Positions 46,340 to 53,336 of a DNA stretch of 64,000 bases are shown here, in pieces. Location of the stretch: assembly GCF_000018865.1 (NCBI RefSeq), contig NC_010175.1, forward strand, positions 3,038,001 to 3,102,000. Reading direction: 5' to 3'. The notes under the pieces are model-generated. The model ran no database searches and was not told the origin of the DNA. It saw only the letters and a program-made list of their open reading frames with translations. The translations under genes and the position numbers were made by a program. Within the stretch, counting starts at the first letter, position 1. The number at the start of each line of letters is the position of its first letter. This stretch comes from Chloroflexus aurantiacus J-10-fl. Lineage in GTDB: Bacteria > Chloroflexota > Chloroflexia > Chloroflexales > Chloroflexaceae.

Positions 46340-47547
46340 CAAATCACCCGCTTCGCTTGCAGCATTGCCAGATCATCCTCCGTCAGACCAAGCAGATCGG
46401 TAAAGATTTCGCGATTGTGCTGACCGAGCGCAGGACCGGTCCAATCCACTCCGCCGGGGGTGGCTGACAGCCGTGGTACCACATTCTGCATCTTGATCTC
46501 GCCCAAATCGGGATCGTGGACGCCGATAATTGATTGGCGAGCGATAAAATGCGGATCGGAGAGCATCTCTTTCGCGGTGTAGATGCGACCGGCAGGGACG
46601 CCGTATTCGTCCATCATGACCTGCAACTGGTCGGCGGTATAGTTCAACGTCCAGGCTGCAATCAGATCATCAAGTTCGGCCTGATGCTCACCCCGTGCCT
46701 GGTGAGTTGCGAAGCGCGGATCGGTAGCCAGTTCGGGCTGGCCCATAGCCTGGGCGAGACGGGTGAAGATGGTATCGGCGTTCGCCCCAATCACAAACCA
46801 GCTTCCATCAGCCGTTGGGTAGATGTTTGAGGGGGCAACATTAGGGAGAATGTTCCCGGTGCGCTCACGGATATGGCCGGTCAATTGATACTCAGGGATC
46901 ATACTCTCCATCAGGGCCAGCACACCCTCGTAGATACCAATATCAACCACCTGCCCCTGTCCACTGCGTTGACGCTGATGCAGCGCAACCAGGGCACCCA
47001 GCGCAGCAAACGTAGCCGCCAGCGAGTCGCCGATACTGATCCCGATCCGGGTGGGCGGACGATCCGGAAAGCCCGTAATCGCCCGAATCCCCCCCATTGC
47101 CTCGCCAATCGAACCGAAGCCGGCCTTATCGCGGTAAGGACCGGTCTGACCAAACCCGCTCACCCGGATCATAATCAGACCGGGATTGAGCGCGTGTAAC
47201 TCTTCCCATCCCAGCCCCCACTCTTCAAGCGTACCGGGGCGAAAATTCTCCAGCACCATATCCACGTGGGGCACCAGGCGCTTGACCAACGCCTGTCCTT
47301 CGGGTGTGCGCAAATCAATCGTAATCGACTTCTTATTACGGGCTAACACCGGCCACCAGAGCGTGCGCCCTTTGTAGCGGTGGCGCCCCCATTCGCGCAT
47401 CGGATCACCCTTGCCGGGAGGTTCGACCTTGATCACTTCAGCGCCGAAATCGGCCAGCAACTGACCACAGAACGGCCCGGCCAGAAATGCACCCAATTCC
47501 AGCACCCGAACATCATCGAGTGGTCGTGGTGGACGTTGGGAACTCAC
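46339..47547 (-). CDS. sct: succinyl-CoA:D-citramalate CoA-transferase (class III, CaiB/BaiF)
   Basis: 402 residues (about 44 kDa, the size published for the Chloroflexus aurantiacus enzyme). Class III signatures: VRVLELGAFLAGPFCGQLLADFGAEVIKVE at the N-terminus, the central AGFGSIGEAMGGI loop and the catalytic Asp in ISIGDSLAATFAA (D174), which forms the aspartyl-CoA thioester. It moves CoA from succinyl-CoA to D-citramalate, feeding the coupled lyase. gntR lies 6 bases upstream. The known side activities with D-malate and itaconate leave room for a role outside glyoxylate assimilation. Confidence 0.85.
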   Translation of the reverse strand: MSSQRPPRPLDDVRVLELGAFLAGPFCGQLLADFGAEVIKVEPPGKGDPMREWGRHRYKGRTLWWPVLARNKKSITIDLRTPEGQALVKRLVPHVDMVLENFRPGTLEEWGLGWEELHALNPGLIMIRVSGFGQTGPYRDKAGFGSIGEAMGGIRAITGFPDRPPTRIGISIGDSLAATFAALGALVALHQRQRSGQGQVVDIGIYEGVLALMESMIPEYQLTGHIRERTGNILPNVAPSNIYPTADGSWFVIGANADTIFTRLAQAMGQPELATDPRFATHQARGEHQAELDDLIAAWTLNYTADQLQVMMDEYGVPAGRIYTAKEMLSDPHFIARQSIIGVHDPDLGEIKMQNVVPRLSATPGGVDWTGPALGQHNREIFTDLLGLTEDDLAMLQAKRVI

Positions 47548-47553
47548 GATAGC

Positions 47554-48255
47554 TTACTCCTCGCCGGACGCGGCCGTCTCTTCCGCACTCCGGCTCTGCA
47601 ACAGAACATCTCGACCGTAAAAAATGTGTTCGCGCATCATTGCGCGGGCGCGGTCACCATCACCGAGTCGCAGCGCATTGAGGATACTGCGGTGAAAGAA
47701 ATTGGAAATCTGGCGCTGATCAGGCTGATACCAGTAGAACGAGCGAAACTGCAACGGAACCGCCACAATCTGGTTGAGCATCGTGATCAGGCGCTGATTC
47801 CCGGCAGCCTCGGCAATGGTCTGGTGAAAAACAGCATTGTGTTCGACCAGAAAATGCACTTCGTCCTGACGCCGCTCGAAAGTCAGCGTAAGTGACTGTT
47901 CGAGAGCGGTTGCCGCCATCTCCATCCGGGCAAGCTGTTCGGCGGTAATCCGCCGGGCAGCCAGATAGGCTGCGTGCCCCTCAAGCAAGGCGCGCAAATC
48001 ATACATTTCGATCAAGTCATCAACGGTAAAACTACGCGCCACAGCGCCACGATTGGGAAAAATCTGCACCAGCCCTTCGGCGGCGGCGCGCACCAATGCC
48101 TGCCGCACCGGCGTCCGACTCACGCCAAGGTCTTGCGCCAGCCGTTCTTCGATCAGGCGCGAGCCGGGAGGATAATGCCCCTCTATTAACAGTCGGCGTA
48201 GCCGCTGGTAGACCTGGTCGGCAGAAGTTTCATCAGTTGTATACAATTTGTTCAT
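47554..48255 (-). CDS. GntR family (FadR/FCD type) transcriptional regulator
   Basis: 233 residues. The N-terminal winged helix (VYQRLRRLLIEGHYPPGSRLIEERLAQDLGVSRTPVRQALVRAAAEGLV) is textbook GntR. The C-terminal FCD domain is all-helical with Asp/His metal positions (YDLRALLEGHAAYLAA, HNAVFHQTIAEAAGN). First gene of the sct-ccl-hyuAB operon, so it probably controls its own transcript in response to an organic acid or CoA ester. GTATAC-centred palindromes lie in its codons 4-7 and upstream (48237-48427). Divergent from the family 2 glycosyltransferase gene. Confidence 0.94.
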   Translation of the reverse strand: MNKLYTTDETSADQVYQRLRRLLIEGHYPPGSRLIEERLAQDLGVSRTPVRQALVRAAAEGLVQIFPNRGAVARSFTVDDLIEMYDLRALLEGHAAYLAARRITAEQLARMEMAATALEQSLTLTFERRQDEVHFLVEHNAVFHQTIAEAAGNQRLITMLNQIVAVPLQFRSFYWYQPDQRQISNFFHRSILNALRLGDGDRARAMMREHIFYGRDVLLQSRSAEETAASGEE

Positions 48256-48427
48256 TACAATAGATTGTAGTAGTATGCCGTAAAAGATGGCCGTCGCTAA
48301 TGAGCAAAGATAGCCCTTCGCAATCGGGTAAAAGCTATGCTAAACAGTTATAATATCTATGCCGTTAGAGGATTGTATACAATATAGCAGAATAGCCGTG
48401 CCCTGTCAAGCGATGATCGTATACAAC
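48237..48427. promoter_or_regulatory. cluster of GTATAC palindromes, likely GntR operators
   Basis: Three sites: TTGTATACAA (48237-48246, within gntR codons 4-7), ATTGTATACAAT (48372-48383, perfect 12-base palindrome) and CGTATACAAC (48418-48427). Their centres are 136 and 44 bases apart. A further palindrome TACAAT-AG-ATTGTA (48256-48269) abuts the gntR start. FadR-subfamily GntR proteins commonly bind such TNGTATACNA sequences. Confidence 0.75.
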
Positions 48428-48491
48428 ATCGGTCGTTTGATTGGTATAATGCGGGGCAGCACGCAACCATCGCAACCCGACGAGCGCATCT

Positions 48492-49493
48492 ATGAGTCAT
48501 ACCCGTCCGCCGATTGCCGTTGTCATTCCAACCTATCACGCACTACGCTTTCTTCCGGCATGCCTGAGCGCTATCCAGGCTCAAATGCTTCCCCACGATG
48601 AGATCGTGCTGGTTGACAATCGTTCGCGTGATCGGGCCGGGGATTGGGTACGCAGCTATTTTCCGACCGTCCGCGTCATTGCATTGCCGTACAACGCCGG
48701 CTTTGCCGGTGGGGTCAATGCAGGGATTGCGGCAACCCAGACCGATCTGATAATGCTGATCAATGACGATGCGTTGGCTGAGCCGGGTTGTGTTGATGCG
48801 CTCTGGGCAGCCCTGCGTGATCATCCGCAGGCGGGATGGGCAGCGGGAGTGTTGACCTTCAGCCGCCGGCCACAGATCGTTGCCGGTGCCGGGATTCGGT
48901 TCCACGCCGATGGGATTGCTACCGACTATGCCCTTGGTATGGCTGTAACCCAACTGCCGACCAATCCTCAACCCATCTTCGGTGCCAGTGGCGGGCTTGC
49001 CCTGCTACGGCGGACGATGATCACCGATACCGGCCTGTTTGCCGATTTCTTCAGTTACCTGGAAGATGCCGATCTGGCCTGGCGCGCCCGTCTGCGGGGC
49101 TGGGAGTGTGTGCTGGCCCCTACCGCCCGTGCCCGCCATGTCTACTCGGCGACTGCCGGCATGTTCAGCCCGCTCAAACAGCGCCTGCTGGGCCGCAACC
49201 GGCTGCGCATGGTGATCCGCTGCCTGCCCACGCCACTCCTCCTTGCCTGCCTGCCGTCGATCCTGGCCTACGACGTGCTGGCGGTCACCTATGCCGTGCT
49301 GCGTCGGCAACCCGACATGCTGGCCGGCAGACTCATGGCGCTGGCTGAATGGCCACAGCTTCTGCACCAGCGCCGACACATTCAAGCGCGCCGCACGGCA
49401 CCGCTCGGTGAACTGGCACGCTGGATCGAACCGCCGCTGGGTCTCGTCGGTACGTGGCGGGTGCGGCGGCAGTTGGGGGGAGGGAGGAGATAG
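48492..49493 (+). CDS. glycosyltransferase family 2 protein
   Basis: 333 residues, GT-A fold. The N-terminal strand IAVVIPTYHALRFLPACLSAIQAQ leads to VLVDNRSRDRAGDWV, and the metal-binding DxD equivalent is LIMLINDDALAEPG. FGASGGLALLRRTMI and YLEDADLAWRARLRGW (the ED catalytic loop) follow. This matches rhamnosyltransferase-like members that build cell-surface polysaccharide. C-terminal hydrophobic stretch (PLLLACLPSILAYDVLAVTYAVL) suggests membrane association. Its stop codon already lies within the start of the GATAGGA tandem repeat. Confidence 0.92.
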   Translation: MSHTRPPIAVVIPTYHALRFLPACLSAIQAQMLPHDEIVLVDNRSRDRAGDWVRSYFPTVRVIALPYNAGFAGGVNAGIAATQTDLIMLINDDALAEPGCVDALWAALRDHPQAGWAAGVLTFSRRPQIVAGAGIRFHADGIATDYALGMAVTQLPTNPQPIFGASGGLALLRRTMITDTGLFADFFSYLEDADLAWRARLRGWECVLAPTARARHVYSATAGMFSPLKQRLLGRNRLRMVIRCLPTPLLLACLPSILAYDVLAVTYAVLRRQPDMLAGRLMALAEWPQLLHQRRHIQARRTAPLGELARWIEPPLGLVGTWRVRRQLGGGRR

Positions 49494-49640
49494 GAGATAG
49501 AAGATAGGAGATAGGAGATAGGAGATAGGGGATAGGAGATAGGAGATAGGGGATAGGAGATAGGGGATAGGAGATAGGGGATAGGGGATAGGAGAGAGAT
49601 TAGGAGAGAGATTAGGAGAGAGGAGGGAGGGGAGAGGAGT
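49487..49640. repeat. GATAGGA/GATAGGG heptad tandem repeat and purine-rich tract
   Basis: About fifteen 7-base units (GGAGATA, GGGGATA variants) run from 49487 to about 49593 and continue as a purine-rich GAGAGATTAG tract to about 49640. One strand is almost free of C throughout. The GT2 stop codon is TAG from the first units. No gene is supported in the rest of 49641-49817. Confidence 0.9.
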
Positions 49641-49817
49641 GTTGTTGAGGATGTTTTTGTTGCCGCGAGGTGTTTTGGGGGTGGGTGGCAAGGAGCGATA
49701 GGGCGTGCCGTGTGGCTCTACACCGGCAGCATATACGCTGGCGACGTAGCAGGTTGCCCGTTGATGGATAGGACATACCTGCCATCGCACAGCTTTACAC
49801 GGTGTATGAGCTACCTT

Positions 49818-50972
49818 CTAATCAAGCACAACCTGGATACTATTGCCGGGGCGATAATCCTCGCATCGACTAAAGATAATGACGCTGTTAGGATTGAGTT
49901 GTGGCTGAATAACTGCCAGCCACGGATGTTCATGGTAGGTTACGATCAGGCTGGTGAGCAGCCAGAAGGGCAATTTACCGCTCACTACTACTCCCCGTTG
50001 TGGATCAAGCCGCGGCACCGTCAGGGCAGACAAATCATCGTAATCGAGATACGGTTCTAACAGATGTGCTTTCAGCAGGGTATAATCCTGCTCTTCTCTG
50101 GTCTGCCAGCGAATAACATCAGCCACAGGTTGTGGCACACGCCGCAGGGATTGGGCCTGCGCCCAACCGAGCCGGGGATCGAAGAGGGAGAATGGCGCAG
50201 GGGCAGTGTGGCCTGCCAGTGCTGCATAGAGCCAGTTTGGGCCACGTCCATAGATAGCAAGGGGCGTTTTTGCCGGAATACTATCCAGAATCTGTGGAAG
50301 ATCAGGTGGTATCCATCTACGCTGCGTGGCCTCTACCCACATCTGCCTGGCAAGCCGATCAAGATCAACCACGAGTTCCGCAGGCGCTCGCTGCAAATGC
50401 TGCTGTACCAGTTCAGCCTGGTCGTAATGCATCAGGCGGGCAAGCCGGTTGGCCAATGCCTCTACTACTATCCCACCGGTCGGGGCATTCCGTTCAAGAC
50501 CACTAATCACCCCACGCAGCACCGGTTTTTCAACCTCAATCTGATCGCTCCCGTGCAATTCTGAGTGCAATTCTGCAACAATAATCAATCCATATTGCTC
50601 AACACGGTTACGCCATTCGTCCATTCCCTGCGGGGTGGCTGAAAGTACAATGGCGTGTGTGCACCTCTGGATAATCCGTTCCTGATCGAGCGTAGGCCGT
50701 CCTCCTACATCCACCAGCAGCGGCAAATGGCGCTGTTCTATATCGCGACAAACCCGATCAACAAACGTCCGATCAAATGCCCCTTTCTGCCGTAGCAAGC
50801 GCACCAGATCGGGTGTTGACTCCTGGCTCCAGTCACCTTCACCATCAGGACATGCACGCAAAACATAATGTTCGATGCCTCGCTGACGAAGGTACTGCGT
50901 GAGCAGGTACGTCAAAACAGATTTGCCGCTGTGTGGAGGGCCGCCGATCAGCACTGCAGGAAACGTGTTCAT
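49818..50972 (-). CDS. csx3: AAA ATPase-Csx3 fusion protein (CRISPR ancillary)
   Basis: 384 residues from ATG 50972. The N-terminal P-loop (VLIGGPPHSGKSVLTYLL) begins an ATPase-like domain of about 190 residues. After a linker, the C-terminal 90 residues (GVVVSGKLPFWLLTSLIVTYHEHPWLAVIQPQLNPNSVIIFSRC) match Csx3, a ring nuclease (Crn3) that degrades cyclic tetra-adenylate made by Cas10; Csx3-AAA fusions are a known arrangement. The conserved His of Csx3 sits in YHEHPW. It is transcribed away from the effector operon, with only 67 bases between the two starts. It is expected to switch off or tune the signal. Confidence 0.88.
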   Translation of the reverse strand: MNTFPAVLIGGPPHSGKSVLTYLLTQYLRQRGIEHYVLRACPDGEGDWSQESTPDLVRLLRQKGAFDRTFVDRVCRDIEQRHLPLLVDVGGRPTLDQERIIQRCTHAIVLSATPQGMDEWRNRVEQYGLIIVAELHSELHGSDQIEVEKPVLRGVISGLERNAPTGGIVVEALANRLARLMHYDQAELVQQHLQRAPAELVVDLDRLARQMWVEATQRRWIPPDLPQILDSIPAKTPLAIYGRGPNWLYAALAGHTAPAPFSLFDPRLGWAQAQSLRRVPQPVADVIRWQTREEQDYTLLKAHLLEPYLDYDDLSALTVPRLDPQRGVVVSGKLPFWLLTSLIVTYHEHPWLAVIQPQLNPNSVIIFSRCEDYRPGNSIQVVLD

Positions 50973-51002
50973 CTTTCCATCCAAACCCAAAGAATGATGC
51001 TA

Positions 51003-51023
51003 CAATAATCAACATCATTATTG
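51003..51023. promoter_or_regulatory. dyad CAATAAT-N7-ATTATTG between csx3 and CARF-HTH genes
   Basis: CAATAAT (51003-51009) and ATTATTG (51017-51023) are perfect inverted halves centred in the 67-base divergent gap. A wider AATGATG...CATCATT pair (50993-50999 and about 51013-51019) overlaps it. LuxR-type HTH proteins bind dyads of this size, so this is a candidate operator for the CARF-LuxR protein beside it. Confidence 0.5.
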
Positions 51024-51039
51024 CCGATATTTAATAGAT

Positions 51040-51924
51040 ATGCCAGACATTGTTTTGCCAACAGACCCATCGGCTGTGCTTGTAGCCACCCTCGGTGGAC
51101 AACCGCAAGTTGTCACCTTTGCTCTGGATGCGCTCCTCGCCCGCGGTGAACCCATTCAGGAAGTCTACATCCTTCACCTTGCACTCACCAACGAACGCAC
51201 CCGTCAGGCTTGGCAGCGGCTACAACGAGAATTTGTCGATGATTACTACGCTGGTCGACGTTGTCGGCTGCGGCAAGTACCTATTGGTGCAAACGGTAGC
51301 GAATTAACCGACATCCGTACCACAACCGATGTCGAAATCGCCTTTCAGGCCATTCGCCAACTCATCGTTGATCTGAAAACGAACGGACGACGGCTCCATC
51401 TCTGCCTGAGTGGTGGTCGGCGCATGATGGCGCTCCTGGCAACCTCAATTGCAGCACTCTACTGTGACCACCAGGATCGACTCTGGCATATGCACACCCC
51501 CGAAACCACGTTACAGCGTGTCAAAGACGGTGCCCAGATGCACGTTCAGCCCGCAGATGGGGTGTCACTGATTCAGATTCCGCTCACACCCTGGGGAGCC
51601 TACTTTCCCGGCCTCCGCCTGCTGGCCCAACCCGACTCTCGCTCGATCCAAGATCAGCTACAACGCTTCCTTAGTGACGATCCACGCTGTCAGCAGGTCT
51701 GGGATCGTCTCACAACCCGCCAGCGCGATGTCTTGCGAGCGTTTGCGAAGGGATTACGTCCGGATCAGGTTGCCGATCAGCTCTCGATCTCATTGAGCAC
51801 CGTGAATTCCCACAAAACCGCCATCCTGGCAGAATGCCGCATTGCCTGGCATATCTCCGATGCAGAATCCCTCGACTACCGGTTTCTCCGCGATCACTTT
51901 GCCGGCTTCGTGGAACGAGTATAG
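51040..51924 (+). CDS. CARF-domain protein (NE0113/Csm6-ring-nuclease type) fused to a LuxR-type HTH
   Basis: 294 residues. Residues about 10-200 are the CRISPR-associated NE0113-like family: VLVATLGGQPQVVTFALDALLARGEP, EVYILHLAL, LHLCLSGGRRMMALLATSIAALY. This is a Rossmann-type cyclic oligoadenylate sensor or ring-nuclease fold. Residues about 228-275 form a GerE/LuxR helix-turn-helix: LTTRQRDVLRAFAKGLRPDQVADQLSISLSTVNSHKTAIL. The combination predicts a transcription factor that reads the second messenger made by Cas10. It opens the plus-strand CRISPR cluster; an imperfect stem-loop (51941-51963) with a T-run follows, so the main operon may have its own promoter. Confidence 0.85.
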   Translation: MPDIVLPTDPSAVLVATLGGQPQVVTFALDALLARGEPIQEVYILHLALTNERTRQAWQRLQREFVDDYYAGRRCRLRQVPIGANGSELTDIRTTTDVEIAFQAIRQLIVDLKTNGRRLHLCLSGGRRMMALLATSIAALYCDHQDRLWHMHTPETTLQRVKDGAQMHVQPADGVSLIQIPLTPWGAYFPGLRLLAQPDSRSIQDQLQRFLSDDPRCQQVWDRLTTRQRDVLRAFAKGLRPDQVADQLSISLSTVNSHKTAILAECRIAWHISDAESLDYRFLRDHFAGFVERV

Positions 51925-51940
51925 CAGAGCGTGTGCGATG

Positions 51941-51968
51941 AATAATCACAAGAGGTGATGATTGTTTT
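51941..51968 (+). terminator. stem-loop with T-run after the CARF-LuxR gene
   Basis: AATAATCAC (51941-51949) pairs with GTGATGATT (51955-51963), one mismatch, with a 5-base loop, then GTTTTT. It looks like a weak terminator between the sensor gene and the CARF-nuclease gene. Confidence 0.55.
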
Positions 51969-52064
51969 TCAGTAGCAGTGGTGAGGTGGATGCAGGGTGG
52001 AAGGGGTAGGATGGGGGGGAGGGGGGAAAGCGCATCAGATGCCGTTTTCTACACGGGGGAGATA

Positions 52065-53336
52065 GTGACAACTCAACCTGCCATTCAGGATCGTTATAAG
52101 AGCGATCATTTGTTTTTGCTGGTCGGTACCAACCCCTTGCCAAATTTCGTAGCAGCGACGCTCATGTTAAGGTCGCAGGGGCAACTCTATCTGGTTCACT
52201 CCGACAAAACCAGGACTGTGGCAGAACGTCTGGCGCGCTACTGGGCTGAACATCACCGGCAACCGCAGTTTGTATGTGTCAATGAGTCGGATGGTGCTGA
52301 CATTCGCCGGCACATTGAGCATGCGCTGAAACACATTGGAGACAAGCACGTTGGTCTCAACTATACGGGTGGCACCAAAATGATGGCGGTGCACGCAACT
52401 CAGGTGATACGAGACTACCAGAAACCCCAACGACCGGTAACCTTGAGTTATCTGGACGCACGCACGAACAGGATGTATATCGAGCATGGTAATGAGCCGG
52501 CGTTTATGACTGAGCCGTTGCTCTACGAAGTGCAACCCTCTATTCAGGACATTGTCAAATTGCATGCGTTCAGGCTTCAAGACTCGATTGCCAGGGCAGT
52601 GCAGCTTTCCGAACTGGCTACCGTTCTTGCCGGCGTTCACCAAAACCCTGATGCAATTAAGGCGTGGCGAACGTGGTGCGACGAGGTTTTGCGCAAAAAC
52701 ACCCGTACCCAGAAATTCCACGAATGGGATAAGGAAAACCGGCTTCAAAACCTGCACATTGAGTTGCCGACAGATAAATCTCTGGAAACGGTCGCCAGGC
52801 AGATGAGTACCTCTTTTGCCACGAGTGACAGTAACTTTCGACTGCTAGAGGCAACGAAACGGTCTGGTTTTGCGAGGATCAAACACCTGTGTGAATGGCT
52901 GGACGGTAAGTGGCTGGAACACTATGTATTCGATGTTTTGAGCCAGATACGCGCGCAGCGACCTGAAAGTCGAATCCATGACATCGGTATGGGCATCCGT
53001 CCGCAGAGCGAATCGGACAGTCCGGAATACGACATTGATATAGGCGTGATGCAGGGATACAGGCTCTACGCCATTTCATGCACAACCGACACGAATCCCG
53101 GAATGTGCAAACTGAAACTCTTTGAAGCGTATATCCGCGCCCGTAATATGGCCGGCGATGAGGCGTGTGTGGGTCTGGTCTGCATGGTAGATACACCCGA
53201 AAACCTGCAACGCCAGATTGTACGCTCGTGGGATGCGGAAGGCAAGGTGCGCGTGTTTGGCCGTCGGGATATGCCAGATCTGATCAACCGTATGGCCGAG
53301 TGGTTTCTCATCACAGGGGAAGGAAGGCACGCATGA
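52065..53336 (+). CDS. Card1/Can2-like CARF-nuclease fold protein
   Basis: About 423 residues from GTG 52065; ATGs at 51990 and 52011 and a GTG at 51978 are alternatives, but they lie in low-complexity G-rich DNA. The N-terminal CARF domain has the ligand-loop LLVGTNPLPNFVAATLM and the NYTGGTKMMAVHA motif. A helical middle leads to a C-terminal restriction-endonuclease-like fold (WLEHYVFDVL at about 283, YDIDIGVMQGYRLYAISCTT at about 322-341). Card1/Can2 effectors cut DNA or RNA when bound to cyclic tetra-adenylate. Here the usual E-x-K reads S-C-T, so catalysis may be altered. It overlaps cas10 by ATGA. Confidence 0.85.
   Translation: MTTQPAIQDRYKSDHLFLLVGTNPLPNFVAATLMLRSQGQLYLVHSDKTRTVAERLARYWAEHHRQPQFVCVNESDGADIRRHIEHALKHIGDKHVGLNYTGGTKMMAVHATQVIRDYQKPQRPVTLSYLDARTNRMYIEHGNEPAFMTEPLLYEVQPSIQDIVKLHAFRLQDSIARAVQLSELATVLAGVHQNPDAIKAWRTWCDEVLRKNTRTQKFHEWDKENRLQNLHIELPTDKSLETVARQMSTSFATSDSNFRLLEATKRSGFARIKHLCEWLDGKWLEHYVFDVLSQIRAQRPESRIHDIGMGIRPQSESDSPEYDIDIGVMQGYRLYAISCTTDTNPGMCKLKLFEAYIRARNMAGDEACVGLVCMVDTPENLQRQIVRSWDAEGKVRVFGRRDMPDLINRMAEWFLITGEGRHA

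Noticed and set aside
49005-49790. 261-codon minus-strand frame with YLLSPIS repeats
   Set aside because: It is the heptad tandem repeat read in reverse plus antisense of the GT2 gene.
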